From Fragum whitleyi (lineage: Eukaryota > Mollusca > Bivalvia > Cardiida > Cardiidae): DNA of 64,000 bases. A program made the position numbers and the translations under genes. Within the stretch, counting starts at the first letter, position 1; each line of letters starts with the position of its first letter. This document shows, one piece after another, positions 30,401-33,976 of this stretch. The DNA lies in assembly GCA_948146395.1 (NCBI GenBank), contig OX411548.1:60221020-60285019 (forward strand), written 5' to 3'. The notes beneath the pieces are model-generated. The model did not search any database. It saw only the letters and a list, made by a program, of their open reading frames with translations, and was not told the DNA's origin.

Positions 30401-32933
30401 CCACTTTCTTCTTGGATTAATCTGCACCAAATGATAAGTTTGTGTAACTTACTTCTTCAATGTGCAGCAGCAAATGTATGTGAATTGATGAAAATGGTAC
30501 ACCAATTATCATATAAATCAATTTTTTAGAACTAAAAAAAATGTGTAATTTCTGTTCGATGATTCTTAGATTCTTTAAAAATGTAACAGGTCAAATGTAA
30601 GAATTCATAAAATATTATCATTAAATCTAGAAATCTTTGATTAGAAGTAAACCAAATATAATCAATTTTCAGTTTGAATAACATGAGAGGGCTGCAGTCA
30701 TACCTAAAAGACAAAAGTCGAAAAGTTGGACATCACAACAAAAATTTACAGGTAGAATTCTTTTTCATTTGACATTCAGGCAATAGTCTTTGATGTTTTA
30801 TTGAGACCGGCTATGAGGAAACTAACCTTCTTTAATGCTTTTCGGTGGTTTATAGAGAAGAAACGGTAAAGTATCATTTTGATGCACTCGCCCCCCACCC
30901 AGTGAAATTATCAAAAATCTTTACCCTGCTTTTATTATGCCCCCGATAGGGAGGCATCATAAATTTGACTTGTCCGTCCGTCCGTCCGTCCGTCCGTCCG
31001 TCCGTCATTCCGTCCAAAAACTTTAACATTGGCCATAACTTCCTTATTACTTAACATATTCGCATCATACTTTACCACAACATTCCTTGGTACATTACCT
31101 TTCTGTAGGCACATACTTTGGTGACCTTGACCCCTGGATGACCTTGACCTTCAACATAGATTGGCCATAATTTAAAATCAAAGCGGTGTCGGGGGCATTG
31201 TCATCTTACAGTGACAGCTCTTGTTTTTTGTTCATTTCACCCTACTTGACGTCATCTTAGCAGAGCAAAATAATCGACGTAATCATAAAAGTTGCCTAGT
31301 GATCATATGCAAAGAAACATGCTTTAAGAAAATTTGTCATGAAATTTTTATATTTTGTCTCATTTTTGCATCAAAAAAATTAGAATAGTCACTTGGTTTT
31401 TTTTAGGAAGATTAGTTTTTATTTCATTTCATGAACAACAAAAGTTTTATTTTCACTTGTGGCTCCACCACTCATGAAAATATAGCTTTTTTGTTCAGTC
31501 AATGAAATATAAATCCATCTTACACTGACATAAGCAATTATCTTCTATTTATACATTTGCAAATACACTGATCAGCAGCACAATAATTGTCTATCGGATC
31601 TATACCTTTATTTTTGCTAAACTGATAGGCATTTTTATTCTTCATCTTTAGATATTCAATCTGTCACACTACAGTAACTGCACAAAACATAGACAATGAT
31701 TATCTTGTGCACGTGTACAGCCTAACTTTGTTTACTGTACTTGCTCATCACTTGTTTAGTAACTTCTTCATTGTGATTTTTTTTCCTAATAATGCAGATG
31801 AATGACCAAAACTGAGTAAGAGATTTAATGTTTTATTTGACCAACAAGGCTATATGAATTTTTAAGGTTTAAAGCTTATTCAGCAAGGGAAGAGTATGTG
31901 TTTTCTTGTGCAGTCATAAAATGAAATCGTCTTTCAATAAAGTCTGCAGTGAGCAGAATACTAATGAAATTTTAATCCAAAATACGAAATCTAAAATGGA
32001 GATCTTTACTGAATATTTTGTACGTATAACATATAACTACATTGAAATTTGTTTACACAATCGATTTGTTTCTTTCAGAATGATTTAAAGGATGTTCTGC
32101 GGAAAGATGTAAACCAGCTTCAGAAAAGATTGATAGAACAGACGGTAAATTTCTCAATTCATTGGGTTTATCTATGTTGCAGACAATGATCAAATCTTAA
32201 AAAGACAATCTATGCTAGAAGATAGTGCAATAGTTTATCATAAAATATTGATTTTATGGAAAACTGGCAAGTTTTTTTCAAATTGCCCCTCTTCACTTCA
32301 CGGCAGTCTTATACTTTTGATTAAAGGCTTATTTTTGCCAAAATATTGTTTTGTCTGTTGGTGTAATACTAGTATACAGAAAATGTACAATACATTCAGG
32401 GTACATGGGGGGAAACATGGTGGTGTTGAATAGATTATACAGGGCTCAACACTAAGGGGAGTCTGGGAGTATGTGATTCCTTGTTAACCAGTTGGTACTC
32501 CTCCATTTTAAAAGTAAGAAGTCTATTGGACTTTGAGGATCATATGAGAATATTAAAAAAAAGATGCACAGAGCAGTTTCCTTTTCAACCCCTGTCAAAT
32601 CTAGATCTTTTCACTACGAAAGTTGTTGAAGAATACATTAATTTCCATGTAGAATTATTTCTAATGAAATCCATCTTCCTTGGGAGGGGGAAACATGCGG
32701 AAAAGAATAACATTGCTTGTAACAAGCAATTTCTTCTTTTCGAAAATGTTCTCCAATTTTGAAAATTTGGACTCCTTGTTTTCGTAAGTCTTACAGATAT
32801 GAGTATCCACCCCTGATATATCAAAGTCTTCTACGGTTTGATGTTTCTTGTTCTTTATTTTCAGCAAAAAGAGGAACTCCAGAATGTCAAGCGCAACTTA
32901 CAAAGAACTTTTTCTTCAAGCATGATGTGGTAG
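3303..32933 (+). CDS. SYCP3/SYCP2-type synaptonemal complex protein, 3' part (12 exons, 5' end outside window)
   Basis: Spliced + strand gene. Exons: 3303-3438, 4798-4856, 6145-6220, 7041-7076 (uncertain), 7937-8038, 27801-27937, 28420-28514, 28853-28952, 29961-30019, 30673-30751, 32079-32144, 32865-32933, with a TAG stop. Phases agree at every junction. The N-terminal exons encode an acidic, Ser-rich, probably disordered stretch. From 27801 the product becomes a long coiled coil starting GFLNSFGSDVQRQMERKRE and ending VNQLQKRLIEQTQ then EELQNVKRNLQ. This is the Cor1 pattern of SYCP3 and of the SYCP2 C-terminus (known: lateral element of meiotic chromosome axes, in the nucleus). The long N-terminal part is more than vertebrate SYCP3 carries, so a SYCP2-like protein or a long invertebrate SYCP3 are both possible. 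The intron between 8038 and 27801 is almost 20 kb and holds a whole retrotransposon. Family placement is from recognised motifs only. Confidence 0.75.
3860..3965. repeat. Foldback repeat, family 1
   Basis: AGAAAAGAATTATAGACTT and the complementary GACTTCAATTCTTTACTG form a hairpin. The same structure recurs at 7560-7665 and in part at 57640-57725. Confidence 0.5.
4162..4636 (+). mobile_element. Pearl-like element family C, 3' end cut
   Basis: Hairpin ATCCCCTGTCG..GGCGAAGGGAT, short microsatellite, two core monomers, then CTATTAGGTATCAAGCTTTC as near the 3' end of the copy at 1456. The terminal hairpin is missing because a palindromic MITE begins at 4636. Confidence 0.7.
4635..4766. mobile_element. 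Palindromic MITE, copy 1
   Basis: The arms TACTTAGTGTATTGTATGAA and its inverted partner at 4730-4766 fold into a long hairpin around a CAATTATC/GATAATTG centre. The same element occurs at 62543-62673, so this is a mobile family and not a chance palindrome. No coding capacity. Confidence 0.7.
4798..4856 (+). CDS. SYCP-like gene, second visible exon
   Basis: Acceptor attgcag, donor gtaaag. 59 bases, entering in phase 1 (completes an Asp codon with the previous exon) and leaving in phase 0. Encodes SFIDMEQTHENLSLDLSDQ, acidic and probably disordered. The open frame and matched phase with both neighbours support it. Confidence 0.6.
4857..6144. other. Intron of SYCP-like gene
   Basis: AT-rich intron. 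A - strand frame at 5549-5734 has no recognisable product. No repeat family seen elsewhere in the window. Confidence 0.4.
6145..6220 (+). CDS. SYCP-like gene, third visible exon
   Basis: Good acceptor (tttgttcctttcag), weak donor (gtttttt). It starts in phase 0 with DDDSSQFYSTKQQ and leaves in phase 1. The frame stays open past the donor to about 6340, so the 3' boundary is the least certain part. Confidence 0.5.
6717..6966. mobile_element. MITE with terminal inverted repeats, 5-bp target duplication
   Basis: The ends AGGGGCCCATTTTACTAAAC and, inverted, AGGGGCCTGTTTTACAAAAC are flanked by GGATC on both sides. The inner arms also pair (AAGTCAAAA). The second copy at 49163-49505 confirms a family. 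No ORF; it lies in an intron of the SYCP-like gene. Confidence 0.7.
7041..7076 (+). CDS. SYCP-like gene, possible small exon
   Basis: A clean acceptor (caccaatcatttcag) is followed by an open frame GPSSAVKRLSSS in the phase left by the previous exon. The only donor that keeps the frame is a poor one (a|gtctga) at 7077. The exon is 36 bases, a multiple of three, so it could be skipped without changing the frame. The frame remains open to a TAG at 7121, so a longer version with another donor is possible. Confidence 0.35.
7560..7665. repeat. Foldback repeat, family 1
   Basis: The clearest copy: AGAAAAGAATTGAAGACTG, short TTTAAA centre, then CAGTCATCAATTCTTTCC; the outer arms GGGGTTCAACTT and AAGTTGAGCCCC also pair. 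Confidence 0.65.
7937..8038 (+). CDS. SYCP-like gene, exon before the 20-kb intron
   Basis: Acceptor ctgaatctactag with a good branch-like ccttaac upstream; donor gtaggg. Encodes DGEDTDVMTSQSSDEEAD then VPKKLFKFDFS: an acidic Ser patch followed by a basic/aromatic patch. It leaves in phase 1, matching the exon at 27801 across a 19.8-kb intron. An alternative acceptor a little upstream is possible because the frame is open there. Confidence 0.6.
8131..8420 (+). mobile_element. Pearl-like element family E, 5' part
   Basis: A T-run is followed by the hairpin ATGCTCCCCGAAGGGAGAGCAT, then a GTCYGTCC microsatellite, then a core monomer. The core is cut at 8420 by the Gypsy element and resumes at 23629. 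Orientation is taken from hairpin-then-microsatellite order, as in the other families. Confidence 0.7.
8421..9966 (-). repeat. 3' LTR of the Gypsy element, outer end missing
   Basis: Matches 21855-23628, ending GGTTGTTGGTACA where the other LTR has GGTTGTTGGGTTACA. It lacks the 232 bases equivalent to 21623-21854 and instead joins family E core sequence at 8420. It also lacks the 222-bp internal block. Contains the same TATA-like box and G run (near 9871). Confidence 0.8.
9967..12169. other. Noncoding tract inside the Gypsy element, possible nested DNA element
   Basis: No coding frame with a recognisable product. Short frames at 10880-11098 and 11888-12124 have no family likeness. Near 10130 the + strand reads GAGACTTTAAACC..GTCTCCA..TTG, and an inverted version of it occurs near 11545-11585, so a ~1.45 kb element with terminal inverted repeats could lie between. 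The match is short and interrupted, so this is tentative. Confidence 0.3.
12170..14480. repeat. Tandem array of ~340-360 bp units with GGGGACAGGTTACCC palindromes
   Basis: GGGGACAGGTTACCC and its complement GGGTAACCTGTCCCC occur face to face at about 12200-12285, 12564-12598, 12899-12938, 13239-13310, 13615-13690, 13837-13870 (degraded), 13981-14056 and 14344-14480. Between 12600 and 13660 the spacers themselves are related (each contains an ATTCAAAATGCTTT or CACCTTCCA..CATT start, later AGAAAGATCTTAGC, then a CAGTTTT.ATAA end), giving units of ~340-360 bp. The array lies inside the Gypsy element between the extra ORF and the 3' LTR. Origin and role are unknown. Confidence 0.75.
14450..15655 (-). 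CDS. Extra ORF downstream of pol, C-terminal part, low-complexity tail
   Basis: A 401-codon frame overlapping the previous ORF. About residues 45-125 are basic with WEEELGSTNRYLAWMAKFLG. A long Pro/Thr/Asp/Glu/Gln-rich stretch follows and then a more ordered end with ICPAISRVSTTIQERAKRIL and LLYTCIYDKTPEDR. Its last residues are encoded by the palindrome array, so the true end was probably replaced or is degraded. Unrecognised. Confidence 0.45.
   Translation of the reverse strand: MEAAMASVWRSVHPRTPTCPRLLLLPVQTRPRYFIFLEILASGAVAVVYGPTGDGITAFRRLTLSRSTVSTEKKRERLSRRNCLSSKPRGPPAPVFWEEELGSTNRYLAWMAKFLGMEVADVTKVEKRRLAGKRATPSTTMPPPPTPAKKHIPSKEKAKETPTRSNTNNDHPEPETDHDFSKPQTNDDHPLLETDSSDIPTNQEPDQAPPSKSPEHSEPIDNTGDHAISIQESTDTFDKTDNTENQIQEDQPQQEPSLDVEDLSEATPDATGADTREQSTSPSSTSVLVATICPAISRVSTTIQERAKRILAASCMPLCPPARREWKCGAQIQLYIPGPLSVWPPKDWQMMTQDTKLLTFETVPTLLYTCIYDKTPEDRNTVIDTFNFLALPVSQGNLSPG
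15514..15891 (-). CDS. Extra ORF downstream of pol, N-terminal part, function unknown
   Basis: Lies 455 bases after the integrase stop. MVDLKTHLKSAHPDILSM suggests the second half of a C2H2-like finger (H...H). The next part, VFLQEAVRDWCERF then RPLTQWKQLWLQ, looks helical. The frame is open a further ~20 codons upstream of the Met. It ends at 15514 by a stop, while the neighbouring frame stays open across the overlap, so it and the next ORF are probably one gene broken near 15600. Position fits an env or accessory ORF, but no signal peptide or membrane span is seen, so an envelope is not supported. Confidence 0.5.
   Translation of the reverse strand: MVDLKTHLKSAHPDILSMEKEIPFLKVKARFFLAENPAEYRRAIGTVPAEDAPASVFLQEAVRDWCERFRGKVDRPLTQWKQLWLQCGGLFTPERQPALDYCYSPSRPGLDILYSWKYLRAGPWQ
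16346..17401 (-). CDS. Integrase of the Gypsy element (frameshifted from pol)
   Basis: The frame opens near 17390 with ERVSESYYWPGLKSDV, carries the zinc Cys pair CESCDTC, and the catalytic triad in SLDILGPLP (Asp near 17225), VHTDQGRNF (Asp near 17055) and NGTVEQFNRTL (Glu near 16940). The C-terminal GPY-type motif NKWKGPYLIEKK is followed by VHVDRMLPYHG. The core looks intact. The first zinc His lies in the pol frame, so the shift near 17390 separates integrase from the rest of the polyprotein. The protein stops at 16346, without a chromodomain. Confidence 0.85.
   Translation of the reverse strand: MERSLERVSESYYWPGLKSDVLSYCESCDTCSDRKPSKSQRAPLGKLLTGGPLEKVSLDILGPLPLTDRGNKYILVMVDEFTKWTEAIPLPNQEACTVAKAFVDEFICRFGVPLEVHTDQGRNFESRLFKQMCDLFRIHKTRTTSFRPQANGTVEQFNRTLTSMLTTFCSSSQTKWDHYLAQVMMAYRSTSHASTRQTPNMMVLGNNITMPSQAFLPRPKEPETEDEDSYVKVLHKTLQEAHESARQSLKKQAIYRKKIYDRSSKTKEFQLWSPIWLHDPARRPCVCTKLSNKWKGPYLIEKKLDDLTYLVRVSPSKPLKAVHVDRMLPYHGKTLPKWMVPLVRTNCIQKF
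17350..20085 (-). CDS. pol of the Gypsy element: protease, reverse transcriptase, RNase H
   Basis: Open from the gag overlap to a TAA at 17350. The protease active site FLIDNGSTASL lies near 19890 (Asp-x-Gly-Ser). RT follows, with WASPIVLVTKKDGSTRFCVD, then DLNSGFWQI and the catalytic VYMDD near 18611-18622. RNase H begins ILDTDASDLAVGAVLS near 18170. The reading frame ends inside the integrase zinc domain after the HLG motif, where a one-base shift moves the rest of integrase to another frame. No codon before 19875 is needed for the protease Asp, so translation is presumed to enter by frameshift from gag. Confidence 0.88.
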   Translation of the reverse strand, partial: PKQEEFGKLQAAGLSDPEPADCKGSSHKSFKERIGKLAEDDNLWDNGLYTNCKIYDHEFLFLIDNGSTASLMSKRVFDSLKGGLPNTLQSVDDQMLGANGHEIKISGRITLPLTFKDTTFQTNVIVCDIIPDGIIGQDFLLRHASRIDYKSLTISTNQGSIKCWIGGEAVARSRVLTLENVQMPPMSAMKVLVKIDEPHNFPELILVTTPEDGHNDTVRVAEGIVETKEEKIAIRLVNTTDKAVEQPPNVPVGVCEPFFERHSAHCRLNRVNCKPPLQFPDHLTDLLERSSSNLDSNQKQKLSDLLCEYQHVFAKSSSDLGRTNKVVHKINTGTSRPIKQPPRRQPLGKREIEKDEIQKMLERGVIEPSTSSWASPIVLVTKKDGSTRFCVDYRNLKYCTVKDAYPIPRVDECLDALAGSKWFSCMDLNSGFWQIGLDMNDQEKTSFATGLGLYQFTVIPFGLVNAPSTFERLMEDVMRGLQWEECLVYMDDLIVPSESFDEGLERLRHVFQRLEEANLKLKPSKCIFFQKQVQFLGHIVSEDGVSTDTEKTEAIRSWTHPANKKEVRSFLGLCSYYRKFVQNFASIARPLHKLCEKKTTFTWTDEAETAFETLKAKLTSSPILAYPELGRQFILDTDASDLAVGAVLSQDHDGRERVIAYMSKSLNIHERAYCVTRKELLAVVTALKKFHTYLYGQDVLLRTDNSAVSWMTNLKTPTGQMARLIQELCTYNLEVTHRKGKKHSNADALSRKPCKVCQKYTTDTSYALDDLTECHEQQIINRVVTVSSSRSHDADNVMLDVDEIRNKQLDDDVVGFILRRIEQGQPRPEWKDIANQSPKMKTLLGQWDRLCLSASLLYRRWESQPIPKFQLIVPQALQREVLAMNHDIPSAGHLGWKEAWKGYLKAIIGPA
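20043..21416 (-). pseudogene. gag of the Gypsy element, in-frame stop
   Basis: Starts MADSDSEVQFN at 21416. The frame runs through an acidic N-terminal part to a TGA at 21030-21032 (codon 129), then stays open in the same frame through a basic Arg/Pro-rich linker, a capsid-like domain (DMYNGEEDWESYFSHF, later FNLVQRLNERFG) and a zinc knuckle CFNCSSLEHYARDC (CX2CX4HX4C), stopping at 20043. The capsid part resembles the retrotransposon gag family. The stop may be a disabling mutation or, less likely, a readthrough codon. pol lies in the -1 frame relative to gag and overlaps its end, suggesting frameshifting. Confidence 0.8.
21601..21619 (-). promoter_or_regulatory. Primer-binding site of the Gypsy element
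   Basis: Reading the - strand, TGGTGTCAGAAGTGGGATC starts three bases after the LTR end ...CCTTACA. A TGG-initiated site directly after the LTR is the expected tRNA 3'-end complement that primes reverse transcription. The cognate tRNA is not assigned here. Confidence 0.75.
21623..23628 (-). repeat. 5' LTR of the Gypsy element (2,006 bp)
   Basis: On the + strand it begins TGTAAGGAATATT and ends GGTTGTTGGGTTACA, giving the TG...CA ends expected of an LTR. It abuts the primer-binding site after three bases. Bases 21855-23628 match 8421-9966 nearly base for base, except for 222 bp (about 22402-22623) absent from the left copy. A TATATAAGG box on the - strand near 22290 is a plausible promoter element. 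It includes a run of more than 15 G near 23526 that also differs in length between copies. Confidence 0.75.
23629..23880 (+). mobile_element. Pearl-like element family E, continuation
   Basis: Resumes with ATATCATGGAAAAAGGGGGC and repeats the core seen at 8350-8420 (CAGAATTTGATGAAATTTCAC and AGCAAATCAGATGCCCTTTAC). The 3' hairpin of this family is not visible; the sequence passes straight into family C core near 23885. Confidence 0.6.
23885..24437 (+). mobile_element. Family C core monomers, truncated both ends
   Basis: Three to four ~155-bp monomers starting AGAGCATATCTCCTAAAGTA, as in the copy at 1456. No hairpin at either end. The last monomer stops where a family A element begins at 24438. 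Confidence 0.7.
24438..26657 (+). mobile_element. Pearl-like element family A (variant core), full length
   Basis: 5' hairpin AGCTCACCTGAGGACATCGT then GCTCAAGGTGAGCT, followed by GTCCGTCGTGGGTCGTC, ~145-bp core monomers (CTCTAGAGGCCACAAATATG ... CATGAAACTTGGTCAGAATG) and the 3' end GGTGAGCGATATAGGACC, a hairpin and CTCTTGT. A LINE fragment at 24572-25136 interrupts it. A block of four monomers is duplicated at a 581-bp offset. Confidence 0.8.
24572..25136 (-). mobile_element. 5'-truncated LINE fragment
   Basis: Interrupts a family A monomer between two copies of GAAAC. The left end reads, on the - strand, CCTGAATAAAAATTATTTGA plus short TTTGA repeats, a LINE-like tail. The - strand frame at 24898-25125 ends RETVVRALKFLIEAFKFRKK, like the C-terminal end of LINE reverse-transcriptase proteins (known trend, not a proven match). 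Only the last ~75 codons remain. Confidence 0.6.
26658..27800. other. End of the 20-kb intron
   Basis: AT-rich, no repeats shared with the rest of the window and no supported exon. Short frames at 26507-26800 and 26849-27079 lack protein-like composition. Confidence 0.4.
27801..27937 (+). CDS. SYCP-like gene, exon starting the Cor1 coiled coil
   Basis: Acceptor tttatttcag, donor gttaga. 137 bases, phase 1 in and phase 0 out. The product ends SGLPGFLNSFGSDVQRQME, which resembles the segment just before the KRKR start of the SYCP3 coiled coil (a Gly-containing amphipathic helix with a conserved DV/DI). The upstream part DAISCSDVTEDLSSF is acidic linker. Confidence 0.75.
28420..28514 (+). CDS. 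SYCP-like gene, Cor1 N-terminal helix exon
   Basis: Acceptor tattgatag, donor gttggg. Encodes RKREQVEAFTKQAVKELQK followed by HHSQNWVVQQQYR. The basic start, the (F/Y)T pair and the later W plus QQ-rich stretch follow the spacing of vertebrate SYCP3 and SYCP2. This is the most diagnostic exon for the family. Confidence 0.8.
28853..28952 (+). CDS. SYCP-like gene, coiled-coil exon
   Basis: Acceptor tttatttcag, donor gttagt. One base completes an Arg codon, then SNVDVEYKTKMMLELEALE and RDIDLLREAGQKTT. Heptad-like Leu/Met spacing supports a continued coiled coil. The frame continues 30 codons past the donor before a stop, but the phase match to 29961 favours this donor. Confidence 0.7.
29225..29440 (+). 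repeat. Decayed family C monomer
   Basis: GGAGCACATCTCAAAAAGTA, then GAGAAGTGCAGCGCACAAGA and TAGTTATTGCCCTTTGTT match the family C core. The upstream part keeps a weak GGGCTTTTATTGC stem. Lies in an intron of the SYCP-like gene. Confidence 0.5.
29961..30019 (+). CDS. SYCP-like gene, coiled-coil exon
   Basis: Acceptor tttatttcaag, donor gtatac. 59 bases in phase 0: DLYQFQLDVLHRNHSRQTT. Helical, polar, no stop. It leaves in phase 2, completed by the next exon. Confidence 0.65.
30673..30751 (+). CDS. SYCP-like gene, coiled-coil exon
   Basis: Acceptor aattttcag, donor gtagaa. The product starts SLNNMRGLQSYLKDKSRK and ends HHNKNLQ. It corresponds in position to the RLKTIKQLYEQF-type part of SYCP3. 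It enters in phase 2 and leaves in phase 0. Confidence 0.7.
30833..31526 (+). repeat. Repeat G, copy 1, with nested family F element
   Basis: Outer parts match 46627-47035: CCAGTGAAATTATCAAAAA and CCTGCTTT at left, then CTCATTTTTGCAT and a foldback TTTTCACTTGTGGCTCC at right. A 290-bp family F element splits it at 30936-31224. Confidence 0.65.
30936..31224 (+). mobile_element. Pearl-like element family F, short and complete
   Basis: 5' hairpin ATGCCCCCGATAGGGAGGCAT, then (GTCC)n of about eight units, one core monomer (CATTGGCCATAACTTCCTTA), the inverted arm GTCGGGGGCATTG and the terminal hairpin CTGTCATC/CAGTGACAG-type plus CTCTTGT. The empty site is preserved in the repeat G copy at 46627. 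Confidence 0.75.
31527..32078. other. Intron of SYCP-like gene
   Basis: AT-rich; a short frame at 31906-32088 runs into the next exon out of frame. Nothing else seen. Confidence 0.4.
32079..32144 (+). CDS. SYCP-like gene, C-terminal coiled-coil exon
   Basis: Acceptor tttctttcag, donor gtaaat. 22 codons: NDLKDVLRKDVNQLQKRLIE then QT. The pattern of a Lys/Arg-rich LQKK/LQKR followed by ET/QT matches the conserved tail of SYCP3 and SYCP2 (known family feature). Confidence 0.8.
32865..32933 (+). CDS. SYCP-like gene, terminal exon with stop
   Basis: Acceptor tttattttcag. Encodes QKEELQNVKRNLQRTFSSSM then MW and TAG at 32931-32933. The Q(E)L.NV(K/R)..LQ tail is the conserved end of the Cor1 family. 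An AATAAA lies about 190 bases downstream (near 33125) and could be the poly(A) signal. Confidence 0.8.
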   Translation, partial: QKEELQNVKRNLQRTFSSSMMW

Positions 32934-33976
32934 TTCTCAAGCACTGGAAACAAAATGTTTGATATTTGGATTCTAGCACCAGCTAAAGTGACTGTATCGT
33001 TTCTTGTAACAGTGCTGTGATAACCCTTTATGTGTTTCACAAACACATGTTATTTTGTCAATTTTAGCTTCATTATTATGAACATCAATACCTACATTTT
33101 AAGTACATTTAAGAAATACTCTTAATAAATCACTTTTTTTAAAATTCATAGACAGGTTTGGCTAAATGTGCTTTTTGCCTATACAGGAAATTTGTTTATG
33201 GGCAACCAAAACTCCTTAAATTCGGCTTGGAATGTAAAAAATTTACATGGTTTGGGAAACATATTGACAGTATTTATAAGCAGAAATGAGCCATTGAAAT
33301 TCTAATAAAAAAAAAAAAAATTTGACAAGCCCACTTGTGATGAGCGAGACATTATCATCTTACGACAAATAGGTGTTGTTGCATGAGTGCCTTAATCCGT
33401 CTGTATGAGTTTATCCAGAGCATAACTCCTATATCAATATATGAATTTCCAAATAATTTGGCACAGATATTCCTCTCCAGATGTAGAAGTGTCTTACCTT
33501 ATAAACTTGTCATGGCTGTAGGTCAAATATCAAGGTCACATTTCAAAGTCAAACATTTGGCAGCCGGAGAAATATTGTCATTGGACAACTATTCTAGTAA
33601 TTTTCTATTTAGCTTTTATTGCCTGTGATTAAAGAGACTGTGATACTCATTTTATATTAAGATAGAAACAGATATTTCACTGATACTTTAGGCTCCCAAG
33701 ATGTTTGGTTGTTGTTAACTTGAATTGGCAAATCATATAGATGTAATATAATGTTTCCTATTGATGAGATATAATTGTTATGTTCCTGTATTTACATATG
33801 TTAAATTATTAAGTTTAACGATTAAAATTCTGTTACTGTTTTTGTGGATGTTTGTCATCTCATGAGTATTAGACCCAATGCTTACATTCTCTTTACAGAA
33901 TTTAAAACAATAAATATCACTTAAATTCTAAAAGAAAATGTAAACCCCTGTCCCCTATGGTTGAAATAGTTAACCC
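32934..33976. other. 3' UTR and downstream of SYCP-like gene
   Basis: Contains AATAAA near 33125 and an A-run near 33305. A fragment at 33350-33600 (GAGCATAACTCCTA, then AGGTCAAATATCAAGGTCACA) resembles a decayed pearl-type monomer. Confidence 0.4.
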
